Origin: Paenarthrobacter sp. GOM3
Lineage (GTDB): Bacteria > Actinomycetota > Actinomycetes > Actinomycetales > Micrococcaceae
Direction: 5' to 3'
Assembly (NCBI RefSeq): GCF_018215265.2
Contig: NZ_CP136562.1
Location: 4,154,001 to 4,218,000 of the forward strand
Length of the DNA: 64,000 nt
Both the position numbers and the translations under genes were made by a program. Shown piece by piece: positions 17,047 through 26,044 of this stretch. Under the pieces are notes generated by a model that worked only from the letters and a program-made list of their open reading frames with translations, ran no database searches and was not told where the DNA came from. How positions within the stretch are numbered: position 1 is the stretch's first letter; each line of letters starts with the position of its first letter.

Positions 17047-18479
17047 CGGATTCGGGCGCCCTCGGCCGACTCCGACGGCGCATTGCCGCCAGTGGCGTCG
17101 TCGTCGGGAGTAACGTCGTCGTGAGCGGCGTCGTCGAAGTCCAGGGCCAGCAGATTCCCGCCCCTCCCGCGGCGCAGCACCAGGACCACCGCTCCCACGG
17201 CAAGCCAGGCGGCCCCCAGCAAGTAGGTGAACCAGGCGAGTGACGTCCACAGCCAGGCAATAAAGGCGAACCCAAGCAGCGGCAGCAACAAATTCCGCAA
17301 GGTTCCCACCCACCCCCGCTTCCGCAGGTCAAAGAACAGCACCTTGATGGTCGCCAGGTTCACCACCGCGAAAGCAATCAGTGCTCCGAAGTTGATCATG
17401 AAGACGGCTTGCTCCAAGGTGATGAACAGGGCAACCAGCGACACCGCCGAGACCAGCAAAGCAGCAACATACGGAGTGCGGAAACGCGGCTGGAGCCTGG
17501 CCAGTACGGAGGGAAGGATCCGGTCCCTTCCCATGGCATAGATGACACGGCTGACGCTCATTTGGGCCGCAGTTCCGCACAAAACCAAGCCGCCAAGATT
17601 CACCACCACGAACACCACCATCAGGACATCTCCGCCGGCTGCCTGCATGAGCTCTGTTCCCGCGGCGTCCAGGTTTTGAATCGTCCGCCACTCCGGTGCG
17701 ACCAGGCTCCCGGCTACGGAAAACAGGGTGTACCCCAGTCCGGCGAAGAGCGTGGAGAGGATAATTCCCCGCGGGATGTCTCTCTTGGGGTTCCGGGCTT
17801 CCTCAGACAAAGTGGACACCCCGTCGAAGCCGAGAAAGGCAAAAGCCACAACTGCACCCGCGGCCATGACCGGCGCTATCCCACCGTCGCCGAGAGAAAG
17901 GGGACGGACTACGTTTTCCAGCGAAAGGTTCGGCGCGTTCAGGACCGCCAGGACGACGAAAACCAGGATCACCGCAACGGATGCGGACACCACGACGAAG
18001 TTCATCTTCTTGATCCACGCCACCCCGATCACGCTGAAGAGGCCTACCGACAGCAGGCACAGCAGGACGGCGAGCTGAGGCGGGATGCCGGGCAACAGGC
18101 TGTTGAGGTAGAGGCCGAAGAGCAGGAAATTCACCATCGGCAGGAACAGGTAATCCAGCATCATCGCCCAGCCCACCAGGAAACCCACTGGTTGGCCAAA
18201 TGCCCTCGAAGCGTATGCGTATGCCCCTCCGGTGACAGGGACATGGCGGGCCATCTGGCCATAACTGTGAGCCGTGAACAACATGGCTATCAGTGCCGCC
18301 AAGTACGCTGCGGGCAGGTGCCCATCGCTGATTTCCGTTCCAGCCCCGTAAACCGCCACGACCGACAGTATCCCCATAGAGGTCAGGCCAAAGGCGACCA
18401 ATGATGGCAGCCCCAGGACGCGCTTAAGCGTCGGACCCCAGGAGGGCTTTCCCGCTGCGGGTTTGGGATTGGTGTTCAT
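17043..18479 (-). CDS. APC family amino acid permease
   Basis: 478 residues from ATG 18479, which has a CGAGGAGAACG ribosome site. About twelve membrane segments are visible. The APC signatures include GLTSMGILSVVAVYGAGTEIS at the start, GGAYAYASRAFGQPVGF and FAFLGFDGVSTLSEEARNPKRDIP. It is expected to import an amino acid, amine or related compound with protons. It is divergent from a deaminase-like amidohydrolase, so the pair may take up and process one nitrogen compound (inference). Confidence 0.92.
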   Translation of the reverse strand: MNTNPKPAAGKPSWGPTLKRVLGLPSLVAFGLTSMGILSVVAVYGAGTEISDGHLPAAYLAALIAMLFTAHSYGQMARHVPVTGGAYAYASRAFGQPVGFLVGWAMMLDYLFLPMVNFLLFGLYLNSLLPGIPPQLAVLLCLLSVGLFSVIGVAWIKKMNFVVVSASVAVILVFVVLAVLNAPNLSLENVVRPLSLGDGGIAPVMAAGAVVAFAFLGFDGVSTLSEEARNPKRDIPRGIILSTLFAGLGYTLFSVAGSLVAPEWRTIQNLDAAGTELMQAAGGDVLMVVFVVVNLGGLVLCGTAAQMSVSRVIYAMGRDRILPSVLARLQPRFRTPYVAALLVSAVSLVALFITLEQAVFMINFGALIAFAVVNLATIKVLFFDLRKRGWVGTLRNLLLPLLGFAFIAWLWTSLAWFTYLLGAAWLAVGAVVLVLRRGRGGNLLALDFDDAAHDDVTPDDDATGGNAPSESAEGARIR

Positions 18480-18700
18480 GGCGTTCTCCTCGATGCGATC
18501 CGCGTCACATAAATGAATCTTGTTCATTAGAGTAGAGCGTCAAGGTTCTCCTTGTATAGGTTTGGTATCCCAAATCCTGTGAATGGTCTTACGAGGGGAG
18601 CATCTTGGGGTAATTAGGGGCCATATAGGCCACTCATTACGGTCACCCCCTCGACTGCGAGTAATCGGTATACCATAATGAATCCAGCGATAGGAGACTC
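18480..18700. promoter_or_regulatory. shared regulatory region between permease and amidohydrolase genes
   Basis: Two palindromic elements stand out: TTTGGTATCCCAAA (18561-18574, five-base arms) and GGTATACC (18667-18674), 27 bases before the amidohydrolase ATG. Both contain GGTAT, so one regulator could bind both. No regulator gene is adjacent. Confidence 0.5.
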
Positions 18701-19801
18701 ATGAGCACACCCTCGATTCTGGCGGAGTCCGGTACACGTCCTACCGGCGGCATCCTCCTGACCACCCCGGGGTTTGTCGACGCACACATCCACCCCGATA
18801 AAACGACGTGGGGCTCGGGCTGGTTCTCCCGTCCACCGGCAAGCGATCTGGCAAGCCTCATCCGCAATGATCTCCAAGCACAGCTGGCTGCCCGGGACAG
18901 CGTCGAGGAACGCGCCTTCGCCCTGCTGCGGCAGGCCGTCCTCAACGGGACAATGGCTATGCGGGCGCACGTTGACGTCGGCTCACAGATCGGCCTGAAG
19001 AATATCCATGGGGTCAGGGCCGCAGCGGAGCGGCTGGCGTCATTCCTGGACGTACAAATCGTCGCGTTCCCCCAGTTCGGTTTGCTGAGCAACCCCGGCA
19101 CCTTGGAACTCATGGAGGCATCGCTGGGAGAAGGAGCCGACCTGGTCGGCGGCATCGATCCGGAATCACTGGACGGCGATGTCCACGGTCATCTGGACGC
19201 TGTCTTCAGCCTCGCGGGTAGGCACAGCAGGGACCTGGACATTCACCTGCACGATACCGGACCTGGAGGCCTGGCCCAGTTGCGGCTGATTGCGCAGCGG
19301 ACCATGGCGGAGGGCATGCATGGACAAGTCACCGTGGGGCACGCCTTTGCTCTCTGCGACAGCACCCAGCCGGAGCTCCGGGCTACCTTGGATCTCATGG
19401 CTGAGGCCGGGATGTGGATGGCGACGTGTGCCCTCGGGGCAGACCCCGTCCCTGTCCTTGATTTGCTGGAACGCCATGGCGTCAGGGTTGCACTTGGGTC
19501 GGACGGAGTACGGGATGTGTGGTCCCCATTTGGCACGGCCAGCATGGTGGACCGGATGCATCTGTTGGGTTACCGGACAGGGGCGGTAACCGACTCGGAT
19601 TTGGAGCGATGCTTCCGGATTGCCACCTCGTCCGGGGCGGATCTGTTGGATATTCCTGCCATCAAGGAATTTAACGGAACCGACTCCGTGGACCGGCTCG
19701 AGTTCGCAGCAAACTCCATACCTGAATTGGTGGTTGACCGGCCCTCTCCGCTGACTGTCACCAGGAAAGGGAGAGCGGTTACCCGGGAGTCGGTCGGCTA
19801 G
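18701..19801 (+). CDS. cytosine-deaminase-like amidohydrolase
   Basis: 366 residues. The metal site motifs run in family order: GFVDAHIHPDK, RAHVDVGS, AFPQFGLL, GGIDPES, IHLHDTGPGG, VGHAFAL and SDGVRDVWSPFG. They match the CodA/N-isopropylammelide-type branch. The N-terminal part before HIH is only about 25 residues, shorter than the usual 50-60, so part of the beta-sandwich is missing. The GGTATACC element sits just upstream. The product probably removes ammonia from a small heterocycle or hydrolyses a ring; the substrate is not clear. Confidence 0.85.
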   Translation: MSTPSILAESGTRPTGGILLTTPGFVDAHIHPDKTTWGSGWFSRPPASDLASLIRNDLQAQLAARDSVEERAFALLRQAVLNGTMAMRAHVDVGSQIGLKNIHGVRAAAERLASFLDVQIVAFPQFGLLSNPGTLELMEASLGEGADLVGGIDPESLDGDVHGHLDAVFSLAGRHSRDLDIHLHDTGPGGLAQLRLIAQRTMAEGMHGQVTVGHAFALCDSTQPELRATLDLMAEAGMWMATCALGADPVPVLDLLERHGVRVALGSDGVRDVWSPFGTASMVDRMHLLGYRTGAVTDSDLERCFRIATSSGADLLDIPAIKEFNGTDSVDRLEFAANSIPELVVDRPSPLTVTRKGRAVTRESVG

Positions 19802-20463
19802 AGCATCAACCCGCGTAGCAGCCACCACAGGCCCGCGATGACGACGGCCCCGAACAACGACCCCGCCACGACCTGCGCCAGCGTGTGCGCGCGCAACACC
19901 AAACGGGACCAGCCCACTGCCGGGATCAGCAGGAGAAGGGGCAACCACGCGGGCCCGAACATCAAGACGGCGATGACCACTGCCGCGGCCAGCGCCGACG
20001 CGTGCCCGCTCATCTTCCAAAAAGCGCTGACCAGAGCCAACACAGCGATGCCGACGATCAGCGAAATGATCATCACGGAAACGCTGGCGGGACCATTCAG
20101 CAGCTGCAGCACCAGCAGGCCCGCACCAACTGATATCAAGGTCATCAGCAGCAAGGCCGGCCGTTGGCGCCGGTCGCTGACATGGTGGTCCGTGATCCGG
20201 CCCAGCTTGACCATCACCAGCACGTAGGCCAGCGGCAGGATACACACGAAGAATGCCCCGAGCAGGCCAAACCAGATGGTCCCGGGGAATCCCGGTTCCA
20301 CGGCGGGACTGATCAACAACAGGACCAGTACAACAACCGGCGGCTGGAAGACCTCTGTAAGCACCCGGGCAACCGTCCGCCACGGCCCCGTCACCAACTG
20401 GGGAGGGACGTGACCGGACTCCTCGCCAGGGCTCGTGGCCGTTTGGGTGCCGGTTTCAGCCAC
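19798..20463 (-). CDS. PAP2-superfamily membrane protein
   Basis: About 221 residues from GTG 20463, with TTG 20481 as an alternative start that would overlap the E2 stop region. Six hydrophobic segments are seen. Phosphatase-like motifs are DRRQRP, KMSGHASA and SRLVLRAHTLAQ. The last should read SR-x5-H-x3-D, but here the acid is glutamine, so activity may be altered. The class usually dephosphorylates lipid phosphates at the membrane. It overlaps the convergent amidohydrolase end by four bases. Confidence 0.75.
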   Translation of the reverse strand: MAETGTQTATSPGEESGHVPPQLVTGPWRTVARVLTEVFQPPVVVLVLLLISPAVEPGFPGTIWFGLLGAFFVCILPLAYVLVMVKLGRITDHHVSDRRQRPALLLMTLISVGAGLLVLQLLNGPASVSVMIISLIVGIAVLALVSAFWKMSGHASALAAAVVIAVLMFGPAWLPLLLLIPAVGWSRLVLRAHTLAQVVAGSLFGAVVIAGLWWLLRGLML

Positions 20464-20473
20464 ACTCTTCCGG

Positions 20474-22033
20474 TCAGTCAAGCAACAGGGCCGGTTCTTC
20501 CAGGATGGCCGCGACATCAGCCATGAAGCGTGCCGACAGGTCCCCGTCAACCACGCGGTGGTCAAAGGAACCGCCAAGCGTCGTTATCCAGCGCGGAATG
20601 ACTTCCCCATCCAGGACCCAAGGCTTCTGCTTGATGGTTCCGAAGGCGATGATTGCCACTTCACCCGGGTTGATGATGGGCGTGCCGGTGTCAATGCCCA
20701 ACGCGCCGATATTGGTCACCGTCAGGCTTCCGCCCTGCATCTCCGCCGGTTGCGTCTTTCCCGCACGCGCCTTGGTGGCCAGCTCGTTCAGCGCCAGTGC
20801 CAGCTCCTTAAGGGACAGGTCCTGGGCGTCCTTGATGTTGGGAACCATGAGCCCACGCGGCGTCGCAGCAGCGATACCGAGGTTCATGTAGTGCTTCACA
20901 TGGATCTCAGCGCCGCCGTTGCCGTCAGCGTTCTCCACCCAGGTCGCGTTCACGCTGGGGTTGCGGGCAGCGGCCCAGATGACAGCCTTGGCCAGAATGA
21001 GGAGCGGCGACACCTTGATGCCTTCGAAGTCGCGCGAAACCTTGAGCCGCTTAACGAACTCCATGGTGCGGCTGGCATCCACATCCACGAAAATGCTCAC
21101 GTGCGGAGCCGAGAATGCCGAATCCACCATGGCTTTGGCGGTGGCCTTGCGCACGCCCTTGACCGCCACACGTTCAATACGCTGGTCCTGCGGTTTCTTC
21201 GATGCACCCCAGAACGAATCCGCCTGATCGTGCTCAGCGTCGCGCTGGGCCTGGTAGCTCACCAGGTCCTCGCGGGTCACCTCTCCGCGTTGCCCGGTTG
21301 CGACCACGTCAGCGAGGTCAATGCCCAGGTCACGGGCGAACTTACGGACCGGCGGCTTGGCCAGGACCTTGCTGACCAGACCACTGATGGTCCCGCCGAT
21401 GGCAGTACCCCGTGAGCCCACCGGCGTTTGGGTGACAGGAGCTTGGGCGACGGGTTCGACGACGGCGGGCGCCGGCGTCGTGCGGTGCGGAACCGTCGCT
21501 TCGGCTGCTTTGGCGGCCAACAACGCCTGGTTGTCCTGAACGGTACCTTCCGCGTTCTCAGCAACCGTAGCCGCCGGAACCACGGACCCTGCCGGGCGTT
21601 TGCGCGCGCGGCGTTTGACGGCGTCGGCCTTGGGTCCGGACCCTACCAACGGACCACCGGCGAGCCCTGATTCCGAACTGTCGTCCGCGGCAAGCTTGCC
21701 GTATGTGGGGGTGAAAACTTCCTCCGCAGCCGGGGCTTGTGGAGCTGCTGCCGGTTCGCCCGGCTGGCCTTGGGGTGCGGCTTCGGGTTCAGCGCCTTCC
21801 GACACGGCGATAATCGCGGTGCCGACCTCCACCGTGATGCCTTCCTCCACCAGCAGCTCCGTGACGGTACCGGCGAAGGGCGACGGGAGCTCGACGAGGG
21901 ATTTGGCGGTTTCGATCTCGCACAGGACATCGTTGATCGCAACAGTATCGCCGGGCTTGACCTTCCAAGCCACGACCTCGGCTTCAGTCAGGCCTTCGCC
22001 GACGTCCGGCAGGTTGAATTTCTTAACAGTCAC
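20474..22033 (-). CDS. bkdC: branched-chain 2-oxoacid dehydrogenase E2 (dihydrolipoamide acyltransferase)
   Basis: 519 residues from GTG 22033, with a CGAGG ribosome site. An N-terminal lipoyl domain has the modified lysine at residue 44 in EIETAKS. An Ala/Pro-rich linker follows, then a peripheral subunit-binding domain ([21 protein letters not shown]) and the acyltransferase domain ending in [15 protein letters not shown]. It transfers acyl groups from E1 to CoA. It is the third gene of the E1 alpha, E1 beta, E2 operon; no E3 gene is present here. Confidence 0.92.
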   Translation of the reverse strand: MTVKKFNLPDVGEGLTEAEVVAWKVKPGDTVAINDVLCEIETAKSLVELPSPFAGTVTELLVEEGITVEVGTAIIAVSEGAEPEAAPQGQPGEPAAAPQAPAAEEVFTPTYGKLAADDSSESGLAGGPLVGSGPKADAVKRRARKRPAGSVVPAATVAENAEGTVQDNQALLAAKAAEATVPHRTTPAPAVVEPVAQAPVTQTPVGSRGTAIGGTISGLVSKVLAKPPVRKFARDLGIDLADVVATGQRGEVTREDLVSYQAQRDAEHDQADSFWGASKKPQDQRIERVAVKGVRKATAKAMVDSAFSAPHVSIFVDVDASRTMEFVKRLKVSRDFEGIKVSPLLILAKAVIWAAARNPSVNATWVENADGNGGAEIHVKHYMNLGIAAATPRGLMVPNIKDAQDLSLKELALALNELATKARAGKTQPAEMQGGSLTVTNIGALGIDTGTPIINPGEVAIIAFGTIKQKPWVLDGEVIPRWITTLGGSFDHRVVDGDLSARFMADVAAILEEPALLLD

Positions 22034-22088
22034 AGTGGTCCTCGATTTCCGGTTACCCAGCGGCAAAGCCGGGCTGGATCAGGGCGGT

Positions 22089-23069
22089 TTAGTAAGCCAG
22101 GGAGCGGTCGAGTGCTTCGAGGATCTTGTCGATGTCCGGCAAATAATCCTCTTCCACCTTGGCAACGGGATACGGCATGTGGAATCCACCCACCCGGATC
22201 ACCGGGGCTTCCAGGTGCAGGAAGGCCCGTTCGCCGATTCGCGCCGCGATCTCGCCACCGATGCCTCCAAAGGTCGGGGCTTCGTGGGCAACAATCAGGC
22301 GCCCGGTCTTCTTTACCGAAGCCTCGACGGTATCGAAGTCCAGGGGCGAGATGGAACGAAGGTCAATGACCTCCACGCTTCGACCGTCCTCCGAGGCAGC
22401 GTTGGCAGCTGCGAGGGCAACCGGAACCAGTGGACCGTAGGCCACGATCGTGGCGTCGGTACCTTCACGGACCACGTGCGCTTTGAAGGGATCCGCGGAC
22501 AGGCCAGCGTTCTCCACGTCAACCTCGCCCTTGAGCCAATAGCGGCGCTTGGGTTCAAAGAAGATCACCGGGTCCTGGCACTCGATGGCTTTCTGGATCA
22601 TCCAGTAGGCGTCGTGGGCGTTGGACGGCGAAATGATCCGCAGGCCGGCGGTGTGGGCGAACAGCGCCTCCGGCGACTCGGAGTGATGTTCAATCGAACC
22701 GATGCCGCCACCGTACGGAATGCGGATGACTACGGGAACGGTGAGCTTGCCCAGGCTGCGGGCATGGATCTTGGCCAACTGTGTGGTGATCTGGTTGAAC
22801 GCCGGATATACGAAACCGTCAAACTGGATCTCGCACACAGGAGAGTAGCCGCGAAGCGCCAAGCCGATGGCGGTACCGACGATGCCGGACTCGGCCAGGG
22901 GCGTATCCAGGACGCGTTCATCGCCAAATTCCTTGATGAGACCGTCAGTCACGCGGTAGACCCCACCCAAGTGTCCGATGTCCTCGCCCATCAGAAGCGA
23001 TTTGGGATTCTTCGTCAGCGATGCGCGGAGGCCTTCGTTGATGGCCTTCGCAATGGTCATGGTAGCCAT
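22089..23069 (-). CDS. bkdB: branched-chain 2-oxoacid dehydrogenase E1 component, beta subunit
   Basis: 326 residues, the full length for the family. Transketolase-type features are clear: GEDIGHLGGVYRVTDGL, FDGFVYPAFNQITTQLAK and the C-terminal VAHEAPTFGGIGGEIAARI. It pairs with the alpha subunit to form the thiamine diphosphate enzyme that decarboxylates branched-chain 2-oxo acids. Its start shares one base with the alpha-subunit stop. Confidence 0.93.
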   Translation of the reverse strand: MATMTIAKAINEGLRASLTKNPKSLLMGEDIGHLGGVYRVTDGLIKEFGDERVLDTPLAESGIVGTAIGLALRGYSPVCEIQFDGFVYPAFNQITTQLAKIHARSLGKLTVPVVIRIPYGGGIGSIEHHSESPEALFAHTAGLRIISPSNAHDAYWMIQKAIECQDPVIFFEPKRRYWLKGEVDVENAGLSADPFKAHVVREGTDATIVAYGPLVPVALAAANAASEDGRSVEVIDLRSISPLDFDTVEASVKKTGRLIVAHEAPTFGGIGGEIAARIGERAFLHLEAPVIRVGGFHMPYPVAKVEEDYLPDIDKILEALDRSLAY

Positions 23070-24262
23070 CAGTTAGCTGTCTCCTCATCGCTTTCGAAGC
23101 CCGCCGAGTATTCCTCGAACCAGGCAAGTTCTTCCGCGATCAGCGGGTGCTGCTCGGCGTAGACGTTGGCAAAGGCTTCACGGATGTCCGGTACTTCCAG
23201 GCCGTGGGTGGTGCTGCGGACGTACTTGGCCAGCTCATCGCCGTCGGCATCCACTTGGTCAAAGAACGCTTCGTCCGCGAGACCCTCGGCGCGCAGGTAC
23301 TTCTCCAGGCGGTCCAGCGGATCCTTCTCGCGCCAAGCTGCCTCTTCTGCGGATTCCCGGTACTTGGTGGGATCGTCCGCGGTGGTGTGCGCTCCCACCC
23401 GATACGTGTAGGCCTCGATCAGCACCGGCCCTCGTCCCTCGCGGGCGTGTTCGAGTGCCCACTCGGTGACGGCATGGACGGCGATGACGTCGTTGCCGTC
23501 CACACGGATGCCCGGGAAGCCGTATCCCTTGGCACGGTTGGCCAGCGGCACCTTGGTCTGGACTTCCGTTGGCACGGAGATGGCCCAATGGTTGTTCTGG
23601 CAGAAGAAGACCACCGGGGCGTTGTAGGACGCGGCAAACACCATGGACTCGTGGACGTCACCCTCCGAACTGGCACCGTCGCCGAAGTAGGCGATCACTG
23701 CAGCCTTGGAATCGGTGGAGTCCTCCGCAGCAGCCAACTTCTGGTCGCGCTGGATGCCCATGGCGTATCCCACTGCATGAAGGGTTTGCGCGGCGAGCAC
23801 CAGGGTGTAGAGGTGGAAGTTGTTCTCCCGCGGATCCCAGCCACCGTTCGAAACGCCGCGGAACTGCTTGAGCAGTTCGGCAAGATCCACGTTCCGGACC
23901 AGTGCGACGCCGTGCTCGCGGTAGGTCGGGAAGATGTAATCCTGGGGCTGGCTTGCGTGGCCGGACCCAATTTGCGCGGCTTCTTGACCCGTCAGGGGAA
24001 CCCACAAGGCAAGTTCGCCCTGGCGCTGAAGCGCTGTGGCTTCCTGGTCGAAACGCCGGATCCTGGCCATGTCCGTGTAGAAGACACGGAGTTTCTCAGG
24101 ATCAATACGCTTGGCGTAGTCGGAGAAAATTGGATCAGAGCCCAGCTTTCCGTCGGGCCCGAGCAACTGAACCATTTCGACTGGTTCGCCTGGCGCGGCC
24201 GCTGCCGCGGTGGTCGCCGCGAGAGTTTCTTCCGTCCCGGGGGGCAGTTGTGTCGAGCCCAT
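23069..24262 (-). CDS. bkdA: branched-chain 2-oxoacid dehydrogenase E1 component, alpha subunit
   Basis: 397 residues from ATG 24262, with an AAGGAGACG ribosome site; an upstream in-frame start would translate the large palindrome and is rejected. The thiamine diphosphate motif runs GDGASSEGDVHESMVFAASY...NN, and the phosphorylation-loop region TYRVGAHTTADDPTKYR is typical of the branched-chain class. It is the first gene of the operon. A perfect 36-bp palindrome lies 56 bases upstream of its start and probably controls it. Confidence 0.93.
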   Translation of the reverse strand: MGSTQLPPGTEETLAATTAAAAAPGEPVEMVQLLGPDGKLGSDPIFSDYAKRIDPEKLRVFYTDMARIRRFDQEATALQRQGELALWVPLTGQEAAQIGSGHASQPQDYIFPTYREHGVALVRNVDLAELLKQFRGVSNGGWDPRENNFHLYTLVLAAQTLHAVGYAMGIQRDQKLAAAEDSTDSKAAVIAYFGDGASSEGDVHESMVFAASYNAPVVFFCQNNHWAISVPTEVQTKVPLANRAKGYGFPGIRVDGNDVIAVHAVTEWALEHAREGRGPVLIEAYTYRVGAHTTADDPTKYRESAEEAAWREKDPLDRLEKYLRAEGLADEAFFDQVDADGDELAKYVRSTTHGLEVPDIREAFANVYAEQHPLIAEELAWFEEYSAGFESDEETAN

Positions 24263-24317
24263 TCCGTCTCCTTGCTTGCCGTTGGCGGGGCGCCAGGCAA
24301 TGTCTGTCGCTGGGATA

Positions 24318-24353
24318 TATGCCTGTTCCGGAATGCATTCCGGAACAGGCATA
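24318..24353. promoter_or_regulatory. perfect 36-bp palindrome upstream of the bkd operon
   Basis: The left half TATGCCTGTTCCGGAATG (24318-24335) is followed directly by its exact reverse complement (24336-24353), with no spacer. Inside it TTCCGGAA occurs twice. No T run follows, and it sits upstream of, not behind, a gene. An operator for a dimer or tetramer, such as an AsnC/Lrp-type bkd regulator, is the simplest reading. Confidence 0.8.
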
Positions 24354-24413
24354 CTTTTGGCTTTCGTCCCTTACTTTATCGGCAGTAAGTAACGGAGGCG
24401 CATTTGTTAACCG

Positions 24414-25532
24414 CTAGGAACCGTGCGGAGCCTTTGTATAACTCGCACAGAGATTCAAGAATCGGGTATTGGCCTCAACCTCGCCGATGCTTACCCGGAC
24501 TCCTTCATTAGCGAAGGCCCGCACCGACAACGCCTGCTCCGCTGCCAACGCCGCGAAATCAGCACTGTTCTCGCCGAGATTCAACCAAATGAAGTTGCCT
24601 TGGGCCTCGGGGACAAACCAGCCCAATTCCTTCAGCCCGGCAGAAACGCGGTCGCGCTCCTCCACAAGGCTTTGTACCCTTTCCACAACCTGGTCGAAAT
24701 GCTCGATCGACGTCACAGCGGCGCGTTCCGCGATTTGCGAAACAGCAAAGGGAGTGGCGGTGACCCGGAGGTGCTGGGTCAGCGAAGGGCCCGAAACGCT
24801 GTAGCCCACACGCAATCCAGCCAAGCCGTGCGCTTTGGAAAAGGTCCTCAGCACTACGACGTTGGGATATTTCCGGTACAGCTTGATACCGTCCACCGCG
24901 TCACCGTTGCGGACGAACTCCTGGTAGGCCTCATCGATGACCACCACCACGTTTGAGGGCACGGATTGGATGAAACGCTCGGTTTCCTCGGCCGTGAGGA
25001 TCGGGCCGGTGGGGTTGTTCGGAGTGCAGAGAAGGATGACTTTCGTGCGCACAGTGACCGCCGAGGCCATGGTTTCGAGGTCGTGCCTGCCATCTGCCAG
25101 CAAGGGTATCTGGACACTGGCAGCACCGGCGAGACCTACGCAAATGGGATAGGCCTCAAAGGAACGCCAGGCGTAGATGACCTCGTCCGGCTTTCCGTCG
25201 TCGTTTTGTCCGGCAAAGGTGGCGAGGATCTGGTTCAGCGCGCCAAGGCTTCCGGCACCCGTGACAACATCGTCAGCGGGGACATTGAGGAATCCTGCAA
25301 GGGCGGTGCGAAGCTTTGTGGCCAGCGGATCCGGATAGCGGTTGATGTCGGACTGCTCGGCAATGGCCTGCAACACTGCAGGAATTGGCGGCAGCGGGTT
25401 TTCGTTGGACGACAATTTGTAGCTGGTGAGGCCCTCAATCGGGGCTGGTGGTTTACCTGCCGCGTATTTAGGGAGCCTGTCTACGACCGGACGAGGGAGT
25501 ACGCCCTCCGGTGCGTTGTCAGTAGTAGTCAT
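24414..25532 (-). CDS. hisC: histidinol-phosphate aminotransferase-type PLP enzyme
   Basis: 372 residues from ATG 25532. The HisC pattern is clear: SYKLSSNENPLPP, SLGALNQILATF, CTPNNPTGPI, VVIDEAYQEFV and the Schiff-base lysine in RTFSKAHGLAGLRVGY. No other his genes are nearby. It lies upstream of the 2-oxoacid dehydrogenase operon, so it could instead be the aromatic or branched-chain aminotransferase feeding that complex (inference). Confidence 0.87.
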   Translation of the reverse strand: MTTTDNAPEGVLPRPVVDRLPKYAAGKPPAPIEGLTSYKLSSNENPLPPIPAVLQAIAEQSDINRYPDPLATKLRTALAGFLNVPADDVVTGAGSLGALNQILATFAGQNDDGKPDEVIYAWRSFEAYPICVGLAGAASVQIPLLADGRHDLETMASAVTVRTKVILLCTPNNPTGPILTAEETERFIQSVPSNVVVVIDEAYQEFVRNGDAVDGIKLYRKYPNVVVLRTFSKAHGLAGLRVGYSVSGPSLTQHLRVTATPFAVSQIAERAAVTSIEHFDQVVERVQSLVEERDRVSAGLKELGWFVPEAQGNFIWLNLGENSADFAALAAEQALSVRAFANEGVRVSIGEVEANTRFLNLCASYTKAPHGS

Positions 25533-25604
25533 GGCTTCAAGCCTACTTGCCCAACCGCAGGTGATGCCGAGCCCTTTAACAGGTGCGTGTGAAAGCATAG
25601 GGCC

Positions 25605-26033
25605 ATGGGTTCATTCATCATTCGCGTCCTGATCAACGGCCTTGCCCTCTGGGTGGCTACGTGGTTGCTGGAGGGCATGGACATCACCACCAACGCCACC
25701 GAAAAGGCCGCCACGAACGCGGGACTGACCCAAGGGGCAGACACAGCCGGCATCATCCTGGCGTACCTGTTCATCGGGGTGATATTCGGTGTGGTGAACG
25801 CCTTCGTCCGCCCCTTGGTAAGGCTGCTGTCCCTCCCGGTGACCATCCTGACGCTTGGCTTGTTCACCATCGTCATCAATGCCGCGATGCTGTACCTGAC
25901 GGCATGGCTCAGCAGCTTCACCCCAGTGCACCTCACCCTGGACTCCTTCTTCTGGACGGCCATCCTGGCCTCAATTATTATCAGCGTCATTTCCATGGTT
26001 GCCGGGCTCATCCCTGGAGCCCGGAAGCGCTAG
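25605..26033 (+). CDS. phage-holin-family small membrane protein (PF04020 type)
   Basis: 142 residues with four hydrophobic segments. The hallmark is the first helix FIIRVLINGLALWVATWLL and the later FIGVIFGVVNAFVRPLVRLL and LSLPVTILTLGLFTIVINAAML. The mycobacterial-type 'four-TMS holin' family is named for similarity only. There are no other phage genes around it, so it is a housekeeping membrane protein and not a prophage trace. Confidence 0.88.
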   Translation: MGSFIIRVLINGLALWVATWLLEGMDITTNATEKAATNAGLTQGADTAGIILAYLFIGVIFGVVNAFVRPLVRLLSLPVTILTLGLFTIVINAAMLYLTAWLSSFTPVHLTLDSFFWTAILASIIISVISMVAGLIPGARKR

Positions 26034-26044
26034 TTAGGACGGCA

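Noticed and set aside
25605..26033. Holin-family gene as a prophage marker
   Set aside because: No integrase, capsid, lysin or tail gene is near; the family is widespread as a chromosomal membrane protein.
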